Part shown: positions 40,343 through 52,351 of the stretch, piece by piece
How the letters are laid out: each line of letters begins with the position of its first letter
Numbering within the stretch: the stretch's first letter is position 1
Source: Proteus terrae
GTDB taxonomy: Bacteria > Pseudomonadota > Gammaproteobacteria > Enterobacterales > Enterobacteriaceae
Direction: 5' to 3'
Assembly: GCF_003144325.1 (NCBI RefSeq)
Contig: NZ_PENS01000002.1
Span: 248,001-312,000, forward strand
Length of the DNA stretch: 64,000 bases
Notes under the pieces: generated by a model
Seen by the model: the letters and a program-made list of their open reading frames with translations, nothing else
The model's database searches: none
What the model was told of the DNA's origin: nothing
Translations under genes and position numbers: made by a program

Positions 40343-42139
40343 ATGAAATTTTCACGTTCGGCAAAAGCGAAAGCAAAGACAAAGTCAAATGCCAAACTAC
40401 GCAAACCTGAAGAAAAAACAGGATTTGTGAGTTGGCGTTTTGCGTTGCTTTGCGGTGGCATTGGTATCGCTTTAGCTTCGCTATTAATTCGTGTTGCCTA
40501 TTTACAGATTATTAATCCCGATCCCCTTATTCGTGAAGGGGATATGCGTTCTTTACGGGTGCAAAAAGTACCAACGGCAAGAGGCATGATCAGCGATAGA
40601 ATGGGGCGACCTCTTGCTGTCAGTGTGCCTGTTTATGCTATTTGGGCTGATCCTAAAGTTGTATTAGATGCAAATCCTGATATGACGGATTCTCGTTGGT
40701 TAGCACTTGCTGATGCACTGAAAATGCCAGTGAATCAAATTGAGCAAAAAATTGTCACAACGCCTTCTGCTCGCTTTATCTATTTGGCTCGCCAGGTGAA
40801 TCCTGAAATTAGTGATTACATTAGCAAACTAAAAATCACTGGGATTAATATGCGTCAAGAATCAAAACGCTATTATCCGTCAGGTGAAGTCACTGCTCAC
40901 ATCATCGGCGTAACAAATATTGATGGTGATGGCATTGAAGGTGTTGAAAAAAGCTTTAATCAGTGGCTGACAGGTGCTCCCGGTGAGCGTGTTGTTCGCA
41001 AAGATGGTTTTAACCGAGTTATCGAGAACATCGCTCAAACAGATAGCCAAGCTGCTCATAACCTGATGTTAAGTATCGATGAACGTTTACAATCTGTGGT
41101 TTATCGTGAATTAACTAATGCGGTTATTAAGAATAAAGCAGAGTCAGGAACCGCTGTTTTAGTTGATGTAAATACCGGTGAAGTGCTGGCGATGGCAAAC
41201 AGCCCATCGTATAACCCAAATAATTTAACAGGTACACCTAAAGACGCGATGCGCAATCGTGCTATCACCGATATTTTTGAACCAGGTTCTACCGTAAAAC
41301 CGATGGTTGTGATGAGTGCTCTTCACAATCATATTATTAAAGAAAATAGTGTTGTGAATACTGTTCCTTATCGTATTAATGGACATCAAATCAAAGATGT
41401 AGGGCGATATAGTGAGTTATCGATAACAGGAATATTACAGAAATCGAGTAACGTTGGTGTTTCACGACTGGCGTTAGCGATGCCTGCATCTGAACTTGTG
41501 GATGTATATTCACGATTTGGATTCGGGAAGCCAACCAACTTGGGGCTGGTTGGCGAAAGTAGTGGCATATTTCCAATAAAAAAACAACGGTGGTCCGATC
41601 TTGAAAGGGCCACCTTCTCATTCGGATATGGGCTAATGGTAACACCGTTACAGTTGGCGCGTGTCTATGCAACGATTGGTAGTTTTGGCATTTATCGTCC
41701 TCTCTCTATTACAAAAGTTGATCCTCCTGTACCAGGAACACGTGTCTTCCCAGAACCTGTGATGAAAACTGTCGTGCATATGATGGAAAGCGTTGCATTG
41801 CCCGGTGGTGGTGGTGTGAGTGCGGCAATTAAAGGTTATCGTGTTGCGATTAAAACAGGGACAGCGAAAAAAGTAGGGCCTGACGGAAAATATATCAATC
41901 AATATATTTCTTATGCGGCGGGTGTCGCACCTGCAAGTAGTCCTCGCTTTGCGTTGGTTGTGATAATCAATGAACCTAAAGCAGGTAAGTACTATGGAGG
42001 CGCAGTATCCGCACCGGTGTTTGGTACAATCATGGGCGCAGTTTTACGTACAATGAACGTAGAACCTGATGCATTGACGCCAGACGATAAAAATGAATTT
42101 GTAATTAAAAAAGAAGAGGATACAAGTGGCCGATCCTAA
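40343..42139 (+). CDS. ftsI: Septum peptidoglycan transpeptidase FtsI (PBP3)
   Basis: 598 residues (E. coli 588). A Lys-rich cytoplasmic start and one membrane helix (about 32-55) lead to the pedestal domain and the transpeptidase. Catalytic motifs: S316-T-V-K319 (in FEPGSTVKP), SSN in KSSNVGVSR and KTGT in AIKTGTAKK. It cross-links septal peptidoglycan in partnership with FtsW. The last 14 bases overlap murE. No unusual residue was seen around the active site. Confidence 0.97.
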   Translation: MKFSRSAKAKAKTKSNAKLRKPEEKTGFVSWRFALLCGGIGIALASLLIRVAYLQIINPDPLIREGDMRSLRVQKVPTARGMISDRMGRPLAVSVPVYAIWADPKVVLDANPDMTDSRWLALADALKMPVNQIEQKIVTTPSARFIYLARQVNPEISDYISKLKITGINMRQESKRYYPSGEVTAHIIGVTNIDGDGIEGVEKSFNQWLTGAPGERVVRKDGFNRVIENIAQTDSQAAHNLMLSIDERLQSVVYRELTNAVIKNKAESGTAVLVDVNTGEVLAMANSPSYNPNNLTGTPKDAMRNRAITDIFEPGSTVKPMVVMSALHNHIIKENSVVNTVPYRINGHQIKDVGRYSELSITGILQKSSNVGVSRLALAMPASELVDVYSRFGFGKPTNLGLVGESSGIFPIKKQRWSDLERATFSFGYGLMVTPLQLARVYATIGSFGIYRPLSITKVDPPVPGTRVFPEPVMKTVVHMMESVALPGGGGVSAAIKGYRVAIKTGTAKKVGPDGKYINQYISYAAGVAPASSPRFALVVIINEPKAGKYYGGAVSAPVFGTIMGAVLRTMNVEPDALTPDDKNEFVIKKEEDTSGRS

Positions 42140-43613
42140 TTTAAGTGACCTATTAGGGGCACTCGGGATACAAGCACCGTCATTGATGCTCAAAGACATG
42201 ACACTCGACAGCCGAAAAGCGGCGAGCGGTGATCTTTTTATCGCCATTAAAGGTCATGAAACTGATGGTAGACGCTATATTCCTCAAGCAATTGCTCAGG
42301 GTGTTTCTGCGGTATTAGCGGAAGCACAAGATGTTGCAACGCATGGTGAAATCCGTGAAAGTCACGGTATTCCAGTTATTTATATTAATAATCTTAATGC
42401 AGAGCTATCAAAATTAGCTGGGCATTTCTATCATCAGCCTGCGGAAAAACTGAAACTGATTGGTGTTACTGGGACTAACGGAAAAACGACAACAACACAA
42501 TTGTTAGCACAGTGGGCACAAGGTTTGGGTGAAACCAGTGCTGTGATGGGAACAGTAGGTAACGGACTTTTAGGTCATGTTGTTCCTGCGATGAACACCA
42601 CCGGATCAGCGGTTGATATTCAATTAGAGTTACAACAATTATTAAATCAAGGTGCGACATTGACGGCTATGGAAGTTTCTTCTCATGGTTTAGTTCAAGG
42701 TCGTGTCAGTGCGTTGCCTTTTGTGGCGAGTGTATTTACGAATTTAAGCCGAGATCATCTTGATTATCATGGTGATATGGCAAATTACGAAGAAGCAAAA
42801 TGGTTACTGTTTTCCACGCATCAAAGTGGTGAGAAAATCATCAATGCAGATGATGCTGTTGGTCTAAAATGGCTGTCTCGTTTACCTGATGCTGTTGCAG
42901 TAACAATGGAAAATAAATTGCCACAAAATTGGCAAGGCCGTTTTGTTAAAACAACCCATATTAATTATCACGACGCAGGCGCAACCATTCACTTTAGTTC
43001 TAGCTGGGGTGATGGTGAAATTGAAAGCCCACTAATGGGGGCTTTTAATGTCAGTAACCTCTTGTGTGCTTTAGCAACATTATTGGCATTAGGATACCCA
43101 TTAAGTGCTGTGATTAATGCTTCATCTGCACTCACACCTGTTTGTGGTCGCATGGAAGTGTTTAGCGCGGATAATCGTCCTACAGTTATTGTCGATTATG
43201 CTCATACTCCAGATGCTTTAGAGAAGGCTCTTCAAGCTGCTCGTTTACACTGCACAGGTAAGCTTTGGTGTGTATTTGGTTGTGGCGGAGATAGAGATAA
43301 AGGTAAGCGCCCACTAATGGGTGCGGTCGCAGAAGAGCTGGCTGATAAAGTTATCATCACTGATGACAACCCGCGTAGCGAAGAGCCTCAAGAGATTATC
43401 CAAGATATTCTTTCAGGCTTAATGGATCCGGGGCGTGCGATTGCTATTGAAGGCCGTGCTGAAGCAGTCACTAACGTGATTATGCAAGCAGATGCCAATG
43501 ATATGATTTTAGTCGCAGGTAAAGGGCATGAAGATTATCAGTTGGTTGGCTCTCGTCGTCTTGATTATTCAGATAGATTAACCGTTGCTCGGTTATTGGG
43601 GGTGATGGCATGA
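42126..43613 (+). CDS. murE: UDP-MurNAc-tripeptide synthetase MurE
   Basis: 495 residues starting from GTG inside the end of ftsI ([11 protein letters not shown] aligns with the E. coli start MADRNLRDLL). The ATP loop is [19 protein letters not shown] is the meso-diaminopimelate recognition motif. It adds meso-DAP to UDP-MurNAc-L-Ala-D-Glu in the cytoplasm. It overlaps murF by 4 bases (ATGA). Confidence 0.97.
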   Translation: MADPNLSDLLGALGIQAPSLMLKDMTLDSRKAASGDLFIAIKGHETDGRRYIPQAIAQGVSAVLAEAQDVATHGEIRESHGIPVIYINNLNAELSKLAGHFYHQPAEKLKLIGVTGTNGKTTTTQLLAQWAQGLGETSAVMGTVGNGLLGHVVPAMNTTGSAVDIQLELQQLLNQGATLTAMEVSSHGLVQGRVSALPFVASVFTNLSRDHLDYHGDMANYEEAKWLLFSTHQSGEKIINADDAVGLKWLSRLPDAVAVTMENKLPQNWQGRFVKTTHINYHDAGATIHFSSSWGDGEIESPLMGAFNVSNLLCALATLLALGYPLSAVINASSALTPVCGRMEVFSADNRPTVIVDYAHTPDALEKALQAARLHCTGKLWCVFGCGGDRDKGKRPLMGAVAEELADKVIITDDNPRSEEPQEIIQDILSGLMDPGRAIAIEGRAEAVTNVIMQADANDMILVAGKGHEDYQLVGSRRLDYSDRLTVARLLGVMA

Positions 43614-44992
43614 TCCCTCTATCTTTAGAAAATATTGCACAAGTTACCAAAGGCACATTGAGCCATATCGCTCAAAGCCAAGTGGATCAACTTATCATCA
43701 AATCGATTTCAACGGATAGCCGTAAAATTGATGGAGATTGCCTGTTTATTGCATTAGCGGGTGAGCGTTTTGATGCTCATGATTTTATTGCTGATGTAAA
43801 AGAAAAGGGCGCTGTCGCAGTTTTAGTTAATCGTGAGATTGATGTTGATTGCCCGCAAATCATTGTGAAAGATACCCATCTCGCAATGGGGGAAATAGCA
43901 ACACATATTCGCTCGCTAAGTCATGCTAAGATTGTTGCGCTGACAGGCTCTTCTGGAAAAACTTCCGTTAAAGAGATGACCGCTTCTATTTTGCGTCACT
44001 GCGGTGAAACCTTATATACGCATGGCAATTTAAATAACGATATTGGCGTACCTTTAACGCTTTTTCGTTTAACACCTGAACACCGTTTTGCAGTTATCGA
44101 ATTGGGTGCAAACCATATCGGTGAAATCGCCTATACCGTAAATATGGTAAAACCAGATGTAGCATTGGTAAACAACCTCTTTTCTGCACATATTGAAGGT
44201 TTCGGCTCACTGGAAGGTATTGCTCAAGCTAAAGGCGAAATCTTTTCGCACTTAAAAGAGCAAGGTACAGCCATTATTAATCTTGATAGTAATGACTTAC
44301 CTCTGTGGCAACATCATTTAAATGCGCGCCAAACACAATGGTCGTTCTCTTTATCCGCACAAAGCAACGCAGATTTTTATCCTACAGATATCGTTGTTAA
44401 GCAATTCATTACAAATTTCACCTTACACACACCAGAAGGTTGTGTTGATGTCACTCTTCCATTGCCGGGGCGCCATAATATTGCGAATGCGTTAGCTGCA
44501 AGTGCACTTGCGTTATCTGCTGGGGCAACGCTTGAAGATATTCGCCTTGGCTTATCGACATTAAAAGCGGTACCAGGAAGATTGTATCCTGTTGAGTTAA
44601 CTTCAGGAAAGATGGTGTTAGATGACACTTACAATGCGAATGATGGTTCGATGATTGCGGGCTTACAAGTGCTCTCTCAATTACCGGGATATAAAATTTT
44701 TGTCGCTGGGGATATGGCTGAATTAGGTAAAGATTCAGAAAAATGCCATCGCGATGTTGGTCGTTTTGCTCACAGTGTTGGTATTGATAGTGTCTTTACT
44801 GTTGGGCATCACAGTCATTTTATTAGTGATGAAAATCAAGGTGGTCAGCATTTTGCATTTAAAGCCGACTTACTTGCTCAATTAATTCCATTATTACAGC
44901 AGCATGATGTTGTTTCAGTTTTAGTAAAAGGTTCACGAAGCTCCGCGATGGAAGATATCGTGAACGCATTAAAGGAGTGCTTTGAATGTTAG
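43610..44992 (+). CDS. murF: UDP-MurNAc-tripeptide D-Ala-D-Ala ligase MurF
   Basis: 460 residues with ATP loop [14 protein letters not shown], the block [14 protein letters not shown] and C-terminal [12 protein letters not shown]. It attaches the D-Ala-D-Ala dipeptide. This matters here because the gene that makes the dipeptide, ddlB, is absent from the cluster downstream, so MurF must rely on a D-Ala-D-Ala ligase encoded elsewhere (presumably DdlA). It overlaps mraY by 7 bases. Confidence 0.97.
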   Translation: MIPLSLENIAQVTKGTLSHIAQSQVDQLIIKSISTDSRKIDGDCLFIALAGERFDAHDFIADVKEKGAVAVLVNREIDVDCPQIIVKDTHLAMGEIATHIRSLSHAKIVALTGSSGKTSVKEMTASILRHCGETLYTHGNLNNDIGVPLTLFRLTPEHRFAVIELGANHIGEIAYTVNMVKPDVALVNNLFSAHIEGFGSLEGIAQAKGEIFSHLKEQGTAIINLDSNDLPLWQHHLNARQTQWSFSLSAQSNADFYPTDIVVKQFITNFTLHTPEGCVDVTLPLPGRHNIANALAASALALSAGATLEDIRLGLSTLKAVPGRLYPVELTSGKMVLDDTYNANDGSMIAGLQVLSQLPGYKIFVAGDMAELGKDSEKCHRDVGRFAHSVGIDSVFTVGHHSHFISDENQGGQHFAFKADLLAQLIPLLQQHDVVSVLVKGSRSSAMEDIVNALKECFEC

Positions 44993-46068
44993 TTTGGCTA
45001 GCCGAATATTTGGTTAAATATCATACATTTTTTAATGTGTTTTCTTATCTGACATTCAGGGCGATTGTTGGTTTATTGACGGCATTAATTATTGCTTTGT
45101 GGATGGGGCCTCATCTCATCGCATGGTTACAAAAAATGCAGATTGGACAAGTGGTTCGTAGTGAAGGACCTGAGTCGCACTTTAGTAAACGTGGTACACC
45201 AACAATGGGCGGGATTATGATCCTGTTCTCTATCTCCATCTCTACACTATTATGGGCAAGATTAGATAACCCTTACGTTTGGTGTGTATTGCTGGTTTTA
45301 ATTGGCTACGGCGTAATTGGGTTTGTTGATGATTATCGCAAAGTTGTTCGTAAAGATACCAAAGGCTTAATCGCACGTTGGAAATATTTCTGGCAATCCG
45401 TATTAGCACTTGTTGTGGCATTTAGTATGTATGCCATTGGCAAAGATACACCAGCAACACAGTTAGTCGTTCCATTCTTTAAAGATGTCATGCCTCAATT
45501 AGGCATGCTTTATATTTTACTGGCTTATTTCGTCATTGTGGGAACAAGTAACGCCGTTAACTTAACGGATGGTTTAGATGGTTTAGCCATTATGCCAACT
45601 GTTTTTGTTGCCGCTGGTTTTGCATTAGTCGCATGGGCGACAGGTAACGTTAATTTTGCAAGCTACTTAAAAATTCCTTACTTGATGCATGCGGGTGAAT
45701 TAGTGATTGTCTGTACCGCTATCGTTGGTGCGGGCTTAGGCTTCCTTTGGTTTAATACTTACCCAGCTCAAGTATTTATGGGTGATGTAGGCTCTCTTGC
45801 CTTAGGTGGTGCATTAGGAACGATTGCGGTGTTATTACGCCAAGAATTCTTATTAGTCATTATGGGCGGTGTGTTCGTAGTTGAAACACTCTCCGTTATT
45901 TTACAAGTCGGCTCATTTAAGTTGCGTGGTCAGCGTATTTTCCGTATGGCTCCAATTCATCACCATTATGAATTAAAAGGCTGGCCTGAACCTCGTGTTA
46001 TTGTCCGTTTCTGGATCATCTCACTGATGTTAGTGCTTATTGGTCTGGCGACATTAAAGGTACGTTAA
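44986..46068 (+). CDS. mraY: Phospho-MurNAc-pentapeptide translocase MraY
   Basis: 360 residues, ten predicted membrane helices. Catalytic and signature blocks are [33 protein letters not shown] and the MAPIHHHYE loop. It transfers phospho-MurNAc-pentapeptide to undecaprenyl phosphate to form lipid I. The length equals the E. coli protein. Confidence 0.98.
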   Translation: MLVWLAEYLVKYHTFFNVFSYLTFRAIVGLLTALIIALWMGPHLIAWLQKMQIGQVVRSEGPESHFSKRGTPTMGGIMILFSISISTLLWARLDNPYVWCVLLVLIGYGVIGFVDDYRKVVRKDTKGLIARWKYFWQSVLALVVAFSMYAIGKDTPATQLVVPFFKDVMPQLGMLYILLAYFVIVGTSNAVNLTDGLDGLAIMPTVFVAAGFALVAWATGNVNFASYLKIPYLMHAGELVIVCTAIVGAGLGFLWFNTYPAQVFMGDVGSLALGGALGTIAVLLRQEFLLVIMGGVFVVETLSVILQVGSFKLRGQRIFRMAPIHHHYELKGWPEPRVIVRFWIISLMLVLIGLATLKVR

Positions 46069-46069
46069 G

Positions 46070-47380
46070 ATGGCAAATTATCAGGGAAAAAAAGTGGTTG
46101 TTGTTGGGCTTGGAATAACAGGCCTTTCCTGCGTTGACTTTTTTATCCGCCAAGGTGTTACACCTAAGGTTATTGATACACGCCAAAAACCAGGAGGCTT
46201 AGATAAGCTTCCTGCTGACGTCGAATATCATACAGGCAGTTTTCATCAAGCATGGCTTAATGATGCAGATTTAATTATCTCAAGCCCTGGCATCGCACTT
46301 TCAACACCCGCGCTTGTTGAAGCGGCAAATCATGGTGTTGAAATTGTCGGTGATATCGAACTGTTTTGCCGTGAAGCCAAAGCACCTATTGTTGCGATTA
46401 CTGGATCTAACGGTAAAAGCACTGTGACAACGCTAGTGGGTGAAATGGCAAGTGCGGATGGTATTCGCGTTGGAGTCGGTGGCAATATTGGTGTTCCAGC
46501 GCTGACCTTATTAACCGAGCCTTATGATTTATATGTATTAGAGCTATCAAGCTTTCAGTTGGAAACGACTTATAGCTTACAAGCCGCGGCTGCAACGGTA
46601 TTAAATATTAGCGAAGATCATATGAATCGCTATCCGTTGGGATTAGAGCAATATCGTGAAGCAAAACTGCGTATCTACGATAACGCTAAAACCTGCGTTT
46701 ATAACGAAGATGATGTATTAACGCTACCTTTAGCAGGTAAAGATAATCGCTGTGTTAGTTTTGGTGTTGGACAAGGTGATTATCAGCTTGATAACACAAA
46801 TCGCATTTTAAAAGTGAAAGGTGAGAAAGTCCTTTCAATGGCTGAAATGTATCTGTCAGGACAGCATAACTATACGAATGCATTAGCGGCATTAGCACTT
46901 ACTGACGCAGTGGGTATTTCTCGTAAAGCAGCAACTGAGGTACTGAAAACGTATCACGGTCTTGCTCATCGTTTTCAATTAGTTTATTCACATCAAAATG
47001 TACGTTGGATAAATGACTCGAAAGCGACCAATGTGGGAAGCACAGAAGCAGCATTACGAGGGCTTGAAGTTGAAGGTACATTACACCTTTTATTAGGTGG
47101 TGACGGGAAATCGGCTGACTTCTCTTCTTTATTGCCTTATATCAGCGGTGACAATATTCGTCTGTACTGTTTTGGACAAGATGGACAAGCATTGGCAAAT
47201 CTACGACCAGATGTCTCTTTATTAACAGTGACAATGGAAGAAGCCATGCGAGCCTTGGCACCGACTGTAAAATCAGGAGATATGGTGTTGCTCTCTCCTG
47301 CATGTGCAAGCTTAGATCAGTTTAAATGTTTTGAGCAGCGTGGTGATGAATTTGCACGTTTAGCAAGGGAGCTTGGCTGA
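46070..47380 (+). CDS. murD: UDP-MurNAc-L-alanine:D-glutamate ligase MurD
   Basis: 436 residues. N-terminal Rossmann-like domain ([16 protein letters not shown]), ATP loop [10 protein letters not shown] and the C-terminal [19 protein letters not shown] are all present. It adds D-Glu to UDP-MurNAc-L-Ala. It lies one base after mraY and its final base is the first of the ftsW ATG. Confidence 0.97.
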   Translation: MANYQGKKVVVVGLGITGLSCVDFFIRQGVTPKVIDTRQKPGGLDKLPADVEYHTGSFHQAWLNDADLIISSPGIALSTPALVEAANHGVEIVGDIELFCREAKAPIVAITGSNGKSTVTTLVGEMASADGIRVGVGGNIGVPALTLLTEPYDLYVLELSSFQLETTYSLQAAAATVLNISEDHMNRYPLGLEQYREAKLRIYDNAKTCVYNEDDVLTLPLAGKDNRCVSFGVGQGDYQLDNTNRILKVKGEKVLSMAEMYLSGQHNYTNALAALALTDAVGISRKAATEVLKTYHGLAHRFQLVYSHQNVRWINDSKATNVGSTEAALRGLEVEGTLHLLLGGDGKSADFSSLLPYISGDNIRLYCFGQDGQALANLRPDVSLLTVTMEEAMRALAPTVKSGDMVLLSPACASLDQFKCFEQRGDEFARLARELG

Positions 47381-48573
47381 TGAGCATATTCGCAATGCGA
47401 AGATTAAAACAGTGGCTAGTGGGCAGTTATCAAACTGAGAATACGGCATTTGTGCCGTATGATCGCACTTTGCTCTGGTTTACTTTCGGATTAGCGGTTG
47501 TCGGCTTTGTTATGGTGACATCGGCTTCAATGCCAGTAGGTCAACGTCTTGCAGAAGATCCTTTCTTATTTGCGAAACGTGATGGTATCTATATCGTTGT
47601 CGCATTTTGTATTGCGTTAATCACCATGCGCATCCCTATGGCAATTTGGCAACGTTATAGCAGCTTAATGCTGTTTGGCTCGATACTCCTTTTATTGGTG
47701 GTATTAGGTGTCGGAAGTTCGGTTAATGGTGCTTCACGCTGGATTGCAGTGGGGCCATTTAATTTCCAGCCTGCTGAATTATCAAAACTCGCACTGTTTT
47801 GCTATCTATCGAGTTATTTAGTTCGAAAAGTTGAAGAAGTTAGAAACAACTTTTGGGGTTTCTGTAAGCCGATGGGGGTGATGTTAATACTGGCTGTTTT
47901 ATTGTTATTACAGCCAGACTTAGGAACGGTTGTGGTTTTATTCGTCACAACATTAGCGTTGTTATTTTTAGCGGGCGCTAAAATTTGGCAATTCTTAGCT
48001 ATCATCGGCTCAGGAATTGCAGCTGTTGTTATGTTGATTATCGTTGAACCTTACCGTGTTCGACGCATTACTTCTTTCTTAGAGCCTTGGGAAGATCCCT
48101 TTGGTAGCGGTTATCAGCTTACACAATCTCTAATGGCTTTTGGCCGTGGGGATTTACTGGGACAAGGTTTAGGAAACTCAGTACAAAAATTAGAATATTT
48201 ACCTGAAGCGCATACCGACTTTATTTTCTCTATTCTTGCTGAAGAACTTGGTTATATCGGTGTGGTTTTAGTGCTTTTAATGGTATTCTTCATCGCTTTT
48301 CGTGCGATGCAAATTGGGCGACGTGCGCTGATCCTAGATCAACGTTTTTCAGGCTTTTTAGCTTGCTCTATCGGGATATGGTTTACATTCCAATCATTGG
48401 TCAATGTAGGCGCAGCGGCAGGCATGTTGCCAACAAAGGGATTAACCCTTCCTCTTATTAGTTACGGTGGTTCGAGCTTGATTATTATGTCAACCGCCAT
48501 CGTGATGTTATTACGAATTGATTATGAAACACGTCTAGCACAAGCTCAGGCGTTTGTAAGGAGCCCGAAATGA
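47380..48573 (+). CDS. ftsW: Septal peptidoglycan polymerase FtsW
   Basis: 397 residues with ten predicted membrane helices. SEDS-family signatures: [21 protein letters not shown]-type block ([12 protein letters not shown]), [14 protein letters not shown] and the C-terminal [15 protein letters not shown]. It polymerises glycan strands from lipid II together with FtsI. It overlaps murD by one base and murG by 4 bases. Confidence 0.97.
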   Translation: MSIFAMRRLKQWLVGSYQTENTAFVPYDRTLLWFTFGLAVVGFVMVTSASMPVGQRLAEDPFLFAKRDGIYIVVAFCIALITMRIPMAIWQRYSSLMLFGSILLLLVVLGVGSSVNGASRWIAVGPFNFQPAELSKLALFCYLSSYLVRKVEEVRNNFWGFCKPMGVMLILAVLLLLQPDLGTVVVLFVTTLALLFLAGAKIWQFLAIIGSGIAAVVMLIIVEPYRVRRITSFLEPWEDPFGSGYQLTQSLMAFGRGDLLGQGLGNSVQKLEYLPEAHTDFIFSILAEELGYIGVVLVLLMVFFIAFRAMQIGRRALILDQRFSGFLACSIGIWFTFQSLVNVGAAAGMLPTKGLTLPLISYGGSSLIIMSTAIVMLLRIDYETRLAQAQAFVRSPK

Positions 48574-49652
48574 GCGAGCGTAGACGCCGTTTAATGGTTA
48601 TGGCTGGTGGTACTGGGGGGCATGTATTCCCAGGACTGGCTGTTGCTCATTATCTACAATCCCAAGGTTGGGAAATTCGATGGTTAGGAACGGCGGATAG
48701 AATGGAAGCCGATTTAGTACCTAAACATGGTATCGAAATTGAATTTATTCGTATCTCAGGCTTACGTGGTAAAGGGATTAAAGCGTTAATCGCAGCACCT
48801 ATTCGTATTATTAAAGCGATTTTCCAAGCTCGTGCCATTATGAAGCGCTATCAGCCAGATGCTGTACTTGGTATGGGTGGCTATGTTTCAGGTCCGGGCG
48901 GTGTTGCTGCTTGGATGTGTGGGATCCCTGTTATTTTGCATGAGCAAAATGGTATCGCTGGATTAACCAATCGTTGGTTATCTAAAATTGCGAAACGTGT
49001 GTTACAGGCTTTTCCGGGGGCATTTCCTAAAGCACCTGTTGTTGGAAATCCTGTTCGTGAAGATGTATTGGCACTTGAAGCACCTTCAGTACGATTAAAA
49101 GAGAGAACAGGGTCTATCCGTGTACTGATTATTGGTGGTAGCCAAGGCGCTAGAATTTTAAATCACACCTTACCTGTAGTTGCAGGTTTGTTAGGTGAAC
49201 ATGTTACAATCTGGCATCAAGCAGGAAAAGGTGGCGAAAGTGATACAAAAACACGCTATCAGAACGAATTAGCAAAAAATTCAGTTAAATCTGAATATAA
49301 AGTTACTGAATTTATTGATGATATAGCGCAAGCTTACCAATGGGCTGATGTTGTGGTGTGTCGTTCAGGTGCATTAACCGTCAGTGAAATTGCCGCAGCG
49401 GGATTACCCGCTATTTTTGTTCCTTTCCAGCACAAAGATAGACAGCAATATTGGAATGCACTACCGCTAGAAAAAGCGGGTGCCGCACGAATTATCGAGC
49501 AAAATGATTTAACTCCAGAAGTCATTGCACAAACCCTGAAAAATTGGGATAGAGAAACTTTGTTAGCAATGGCAGAGAAAGCAAAAAGTGTTGCGATTAC
49601 GGATGCCACAGAGCGCGTAGCAAATGTGATAATCGAAGTGGCAAAAAAATAA
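48570..49652 (+). CDS. murG: UDP-GlcNAc:lipid I GlcNAc-transferase MurG
   Basis: 360 residues of the GT28 family. The N-terminal glycine-rich loop [34 protein letters not shown] and the C-terminal [17 protein letters not shown] and PFQHKDRQQ match MurG. It makes lipid II on the inner face of the membrane. A 41-base gap separates it from murC. Confidence 0.98.
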   Translation: MSERRRRLMVMAGGTGGHVFPGLAVAHYLQSQGWEIRWLGTADRMEADLVPKHGIEIEFIRISGLRGKGIKALIAAPIRIIKAIFQARAIMKRYQPDAVLGMGGYVSGPGGVAAWMCGIPVILHEQNGIAGLTNRWLSKIAKRVLQAFPGAFPKAPVVGNPVREDVLALEAPSVRLKERTGSIRVLIIGGSQGARILNHTLPVVAGLLGEHVTIWHQAGKGGESDTKTRYQNELAKNSVKSEYKVTEFIDDIAQAYQWADVVVCRSGALTVSEIAAAGLPAIFVPFQHKDRQQYWNALPLEKAGAARIIEQNDLTPEVIAQTLKNWDRETLLAMAEKAKSVAITDATERVANVIIEVAKK

Positions 49653-49693
49653 ACGTAACTTGTAACCATTAACTTAGAGTGAAGAAGTAAATA

Positions 49694-51157
49694 GTGAATA
49701 CACAACAACTGGCAAAATTAAGATCGTTTGTGCCTGAAATGAGAAAAGTTAAGCATATTCACTTTATCGGCATCGGTGGTGCGGGTATGGGGGGAATTGC
49801 TGAAGTGCTGGCTAACGAAGGTTATAAAATCAGCGGTTCTGATTTAGCACCAAATGTAGTCACACAACAGCTCGTTGCCTTAGGCGCAACAATCTATTTT
49901 AATCATCGCCCTGAAAATATTCGTGGCGCAAGTGTTGTTGTGGTTTCGACAGCAATCAGTGCTGAAAACCCTGAGATTATTGCAGCAAGAGAAGCGCGTA
50001 TTCCCGTTATCCGTCGTGCTGAAATGCTGGCTGAATTGATGCGTTATCGTCATGGCGTTGCGATTGCTGGAACTCATGGTAAAACCACGACAACAGCGAT
50101 GATTTCAAACATTTATGCGCAAGCGGGTTTGGATCCTACTTTTGTTAATGGTGGGCTTGTTAAATCGGCTGGTACGCATGCTCGTTTAGGTTGCAGTCGT
50201 TATTTAATTGCTGAAGCAGATGAAAGCGATGCATCGTTTTTACATTTACAACCAATGGTTGCTGTTGTTACGAATATCGAAGCAGACCATATGGACACAT
50301 ATCACGGTAATTTTGACAATCTAAAAGAGACGTTTATTACCTTTTTGCACAATTTACCATTCTATGGTCGTGCTGTGATGTGTCTGGATGATGATGTGAT
50401 CCGTTCGATTATTCCTAAAGTGGGTCGTTACATTACAACTTATGGCTTTAGTGAAGATGCGGATGTTCGTATTACACATTATGAACAAAAAGGTGCTCAG
50501 GGCTTTTTCACTATTTCTCGTGAAGGTATGCCAGATTTACAAGTTGTCTTAAACGCACCTGGTCGCCATAACGCATTGAATGCGACGGCCGCGGTTGCTG
50601 TAGCCACAGAAGAAGGCATTGCTGACGAACATATTTTAGCCGCATTACTTAACTTCCAAGGTACTGGACGTCGTTTCGACTTCTTAGGTAACTATGGTCT
50701 TGAGCATGTTAATGGCCAAGAAGGTGAAGTCATGCTAGTGGATGATTATGGTCATCATCCAACAGAAGTTGATGCAACGATTAAAGCAGCGAGAGCAGGA
50801 TGGCCAGACAAACGTCTAGTGATGATTTTCCAACCTCATCGCTATACACGTACTCGTGATTTATATGAAGATTTTGCCACTGTTCTCAATCAAGTTGATA
50901 TTTTATTATTAACAGAAGTTTATTCTGCTGGGGAAGCGCCTATTGCTGGTGCTGACAGTCGCTCACTTTGTCGAACAATTCGCCAACGTGGGAAGCTAGA
51001 TCCTATCTGGGTTTCTGATGTGGATAATATTTCATCAATATTAGCGGGTGTATTAACAGATAATGATCTTGTTTTAGTTCAAGGTGCTGGAAATATTGGT
51101 AAAATAGCGCGTCGCTTAGCAGATACGAAATTACAGCCATCTTTCAGCGAGGATTAA
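49694..51157 (+). CDS. murC: UDP-MurNAc:L-alanine ligase MurC
   Basis: 487 residues starting from GTG ([20 protein letters not shown] aligns with the E. coli N-terminus). It has the glycine-rich [17 protein letters not shown], the ATP loop [12 protein letters not shown] and [11 protein letters not shown]. It adds the first L-Ala to UDP-MurNAc. Its stop codon is followed after only 5 bases by the unusual 118-residue frame, and ddlB, normally next, is missing. Confidence 0.97.
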   Translation: MNTQQLAKLRSFVPEMRKVKHIHFIGIGGAGMGGIAEVLANEGYKISGSDLAPNVVTQQLVALGATIYFNHRPENIRGASVVVVSTAISAENPEIIAAREARIPVIRRAEMLAELMRYRHGVAIAGTHGKTTTTAMISNIYAQAGLDPTFVNGGLVKSAGTHARLGCSRYLIAEADESDASFLHLQPMVAVVTNIEADHMDTYHGNFDNLKETFITFLHNLPFYGRAVMCLDDDVIRSIIPKVGRYITTYGFSEDADVRITHYEQKGAQGFFTISREGMPDLQVVLNAPGRHNALNATAAVAVATEEGIADEHILAALLNFQGTGRRFDFLGNYGLEHVNGQEGEVMLVDDYGHHPTEVDATIKAARAGWPDKRLVMIFQPHRYTRTRDLYEDFATVLNQVDILLLTEVYSAGEAPIAGADSRSLCRTIRQRGKLDPIWVSDVDNISSILAGVLTDNDLVLVQGAGNIGKIARRLADTKLQPSFSED

Positions 51158-51162
51158 GACGG

Positions 51163-51519
51163 ATGTTTGAGCAAGTGAACATCATTTATGGTGAAATAGT
51201 CAATAAACTAACTGTAATGATGGGGTGTTATGAAGAAAGTAACACTGTATTGGCGAAAAAAATGATCGGGAATTCGCTTGCTCAAATCTGTGTTGAGAAA
51301 AAATTTCAGTTAAAAAGTAAGAAAAATGCAGAAAAATTCGCTATTTCTTCTTTTAAAGTAAATAATTCTCAACAGATTGAACAATTTAGTGATTTAATTA
51401 TCAAATCTAAAAGTGTTCATAAAGTATATATATGTAGGAAAAGTATTAATCGCTGGAATATCGGACAAAAGGATGGGCGATTCTCTTGTTTAAACGTTGC
51501 TCAGGAGTTAGTGGGTTAA
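51163..51519 (+). CDS. Unrecognised 118-residue protein in the ddlB slot of the dcw cluster
   Basis: The frame begins 5 bases after murC and ends one base before ftsQ, the packing expected of a translated gene in this operon. It is richer in A/T and in Lys, Asn, Ile and Ser codons than its neighbours. The protein is basic, has no signal peptide or membrane helix, and holds three cysteines (C22, C43 and C95 in [11 protein letters not shown], with another near the end in RFSCLNV). By eye the N-terminal QVNIIYG and the C-terminal [10 protein letters not shown] sit roughly where D-Ala-D-Ala ligases have KVAVLLGG and SDGQFYLLEAN, so it could be a deeply degraded ddlB with its centre deleted. That resemblance is too weak to assert. 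I do not recognise a family. Confidence 0.7.
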   Translation: MFEQVNIIYGEIVNKLTVMMGCYEESNTVLAKKMIGNSLAQICVEKKFQLKSKKNAEKFAISSFKVNNSQQIEQFSDLIIKSKSVHKVYICRKSINRWNIGQKDGRFSCLNVAQELVG

Positions 51520-51520
51520 T

Positions 51521-52306
51521 ATGTCACAAGCAGCGCTAAATATAAAAGAACATAAAGAGAAGCAACATTCTGACAGACCAAGTAATGGTACTTATTTATC
51601 AGGATTAATCTTTTTCTTATGTGTGATTGCCACCATCGTTTGGGGTGGAATACAAGTGGTTAATTGGATGAAAGACGCAAATCGTCTGCCAATATCAAAA
51701 CTTGTATTAACAGGCGAGCGCCATTACACAACGAATGATGATGTGCGTCAGGCCATTTTGTCTTTAGGACAGCCGGGCACATTTATGACACAGGATGTGA
51801 ATATTATTCAGCAACAAATTGAACGCATGCCATGGATTAGGCAAGTCACTGTTCGTAAACAGTGGCCTGATGAACTTAAAATCCATCTGGTAGAGTATGT
51901 TCCCTTTACTCGTTGGAATGATACTTACTTTCTTGATAAAGAAGGGCGTGTTTTCAGTCTGCCAACGCAGTTGGAAACCAAAGGAAGTTATCCTTTGTTA
52001 TATGGCCCACAAGGAAGTGAAAAAATGGTGTTGTCAGGTTATATCACAATGAGAGATCAGCTTCTTGCAAGTAACCTGAATTTAAAAGCAGCGTCAATGT
52101 CTGCCCGTCAAGGATGGCAATTAGTTTTAGACAATGATGTCCGATTGGAGTTAGGTCGTAAGGATAACGAAAAACGGATCGCTCGCTTTATTGAGTTGTA
52201 TCCGATACTGCAACAACAAACGGATAAACGAGTTGATTACGTGGATCTGCGTTATGACAGTGGTGGTGCAGTCGGATGGGCTCCTTTATTACTTGAGAAT
52301 GAATAA
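51521..52306 (+). CDS. ftsQ: Cell division protein FtsQ
   Basis: 261 residues. One N-terminal membrane helix ([20 protein letters not shown], about 27-46), then the POTRA domain ([20 protein letters not shown]) and the beta domain with [20 protein letters not shown]. FtsQ binds FtsL-FtsB and is essential for septation. The ribosome site CAGGAG lies within the last codons of the unrecognised 118-residue frame. Confidence 0.95.
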   Translation: MSQAALNIKEHKEKQHSDRPSNGTYLSGLIFFLCVIATIVWGGIQVVNWMKDANRLPISKLVLTGERHYTTNDDVRQAILSLGQPGTFMTQDVNIIQQQIERMPWIRQVTVRKQWPDELKIHLVEYVPFTRWNDTYFLDKEGRVFSLPTQLETKGSYPLLYGPQGSEKMVLSGYITMRDQLLASNLNLKAASMSARQGWQLVLDNDVRLELGRKDNEKRIARFIELYPILQQQTDKRVDYVDLRYDSGGAVGWAPLLLENE

Positions 52307-52351
52307 ACAAGACGTGGCAGATGACACGATGAAGGCGAAGGCAGAACAATA

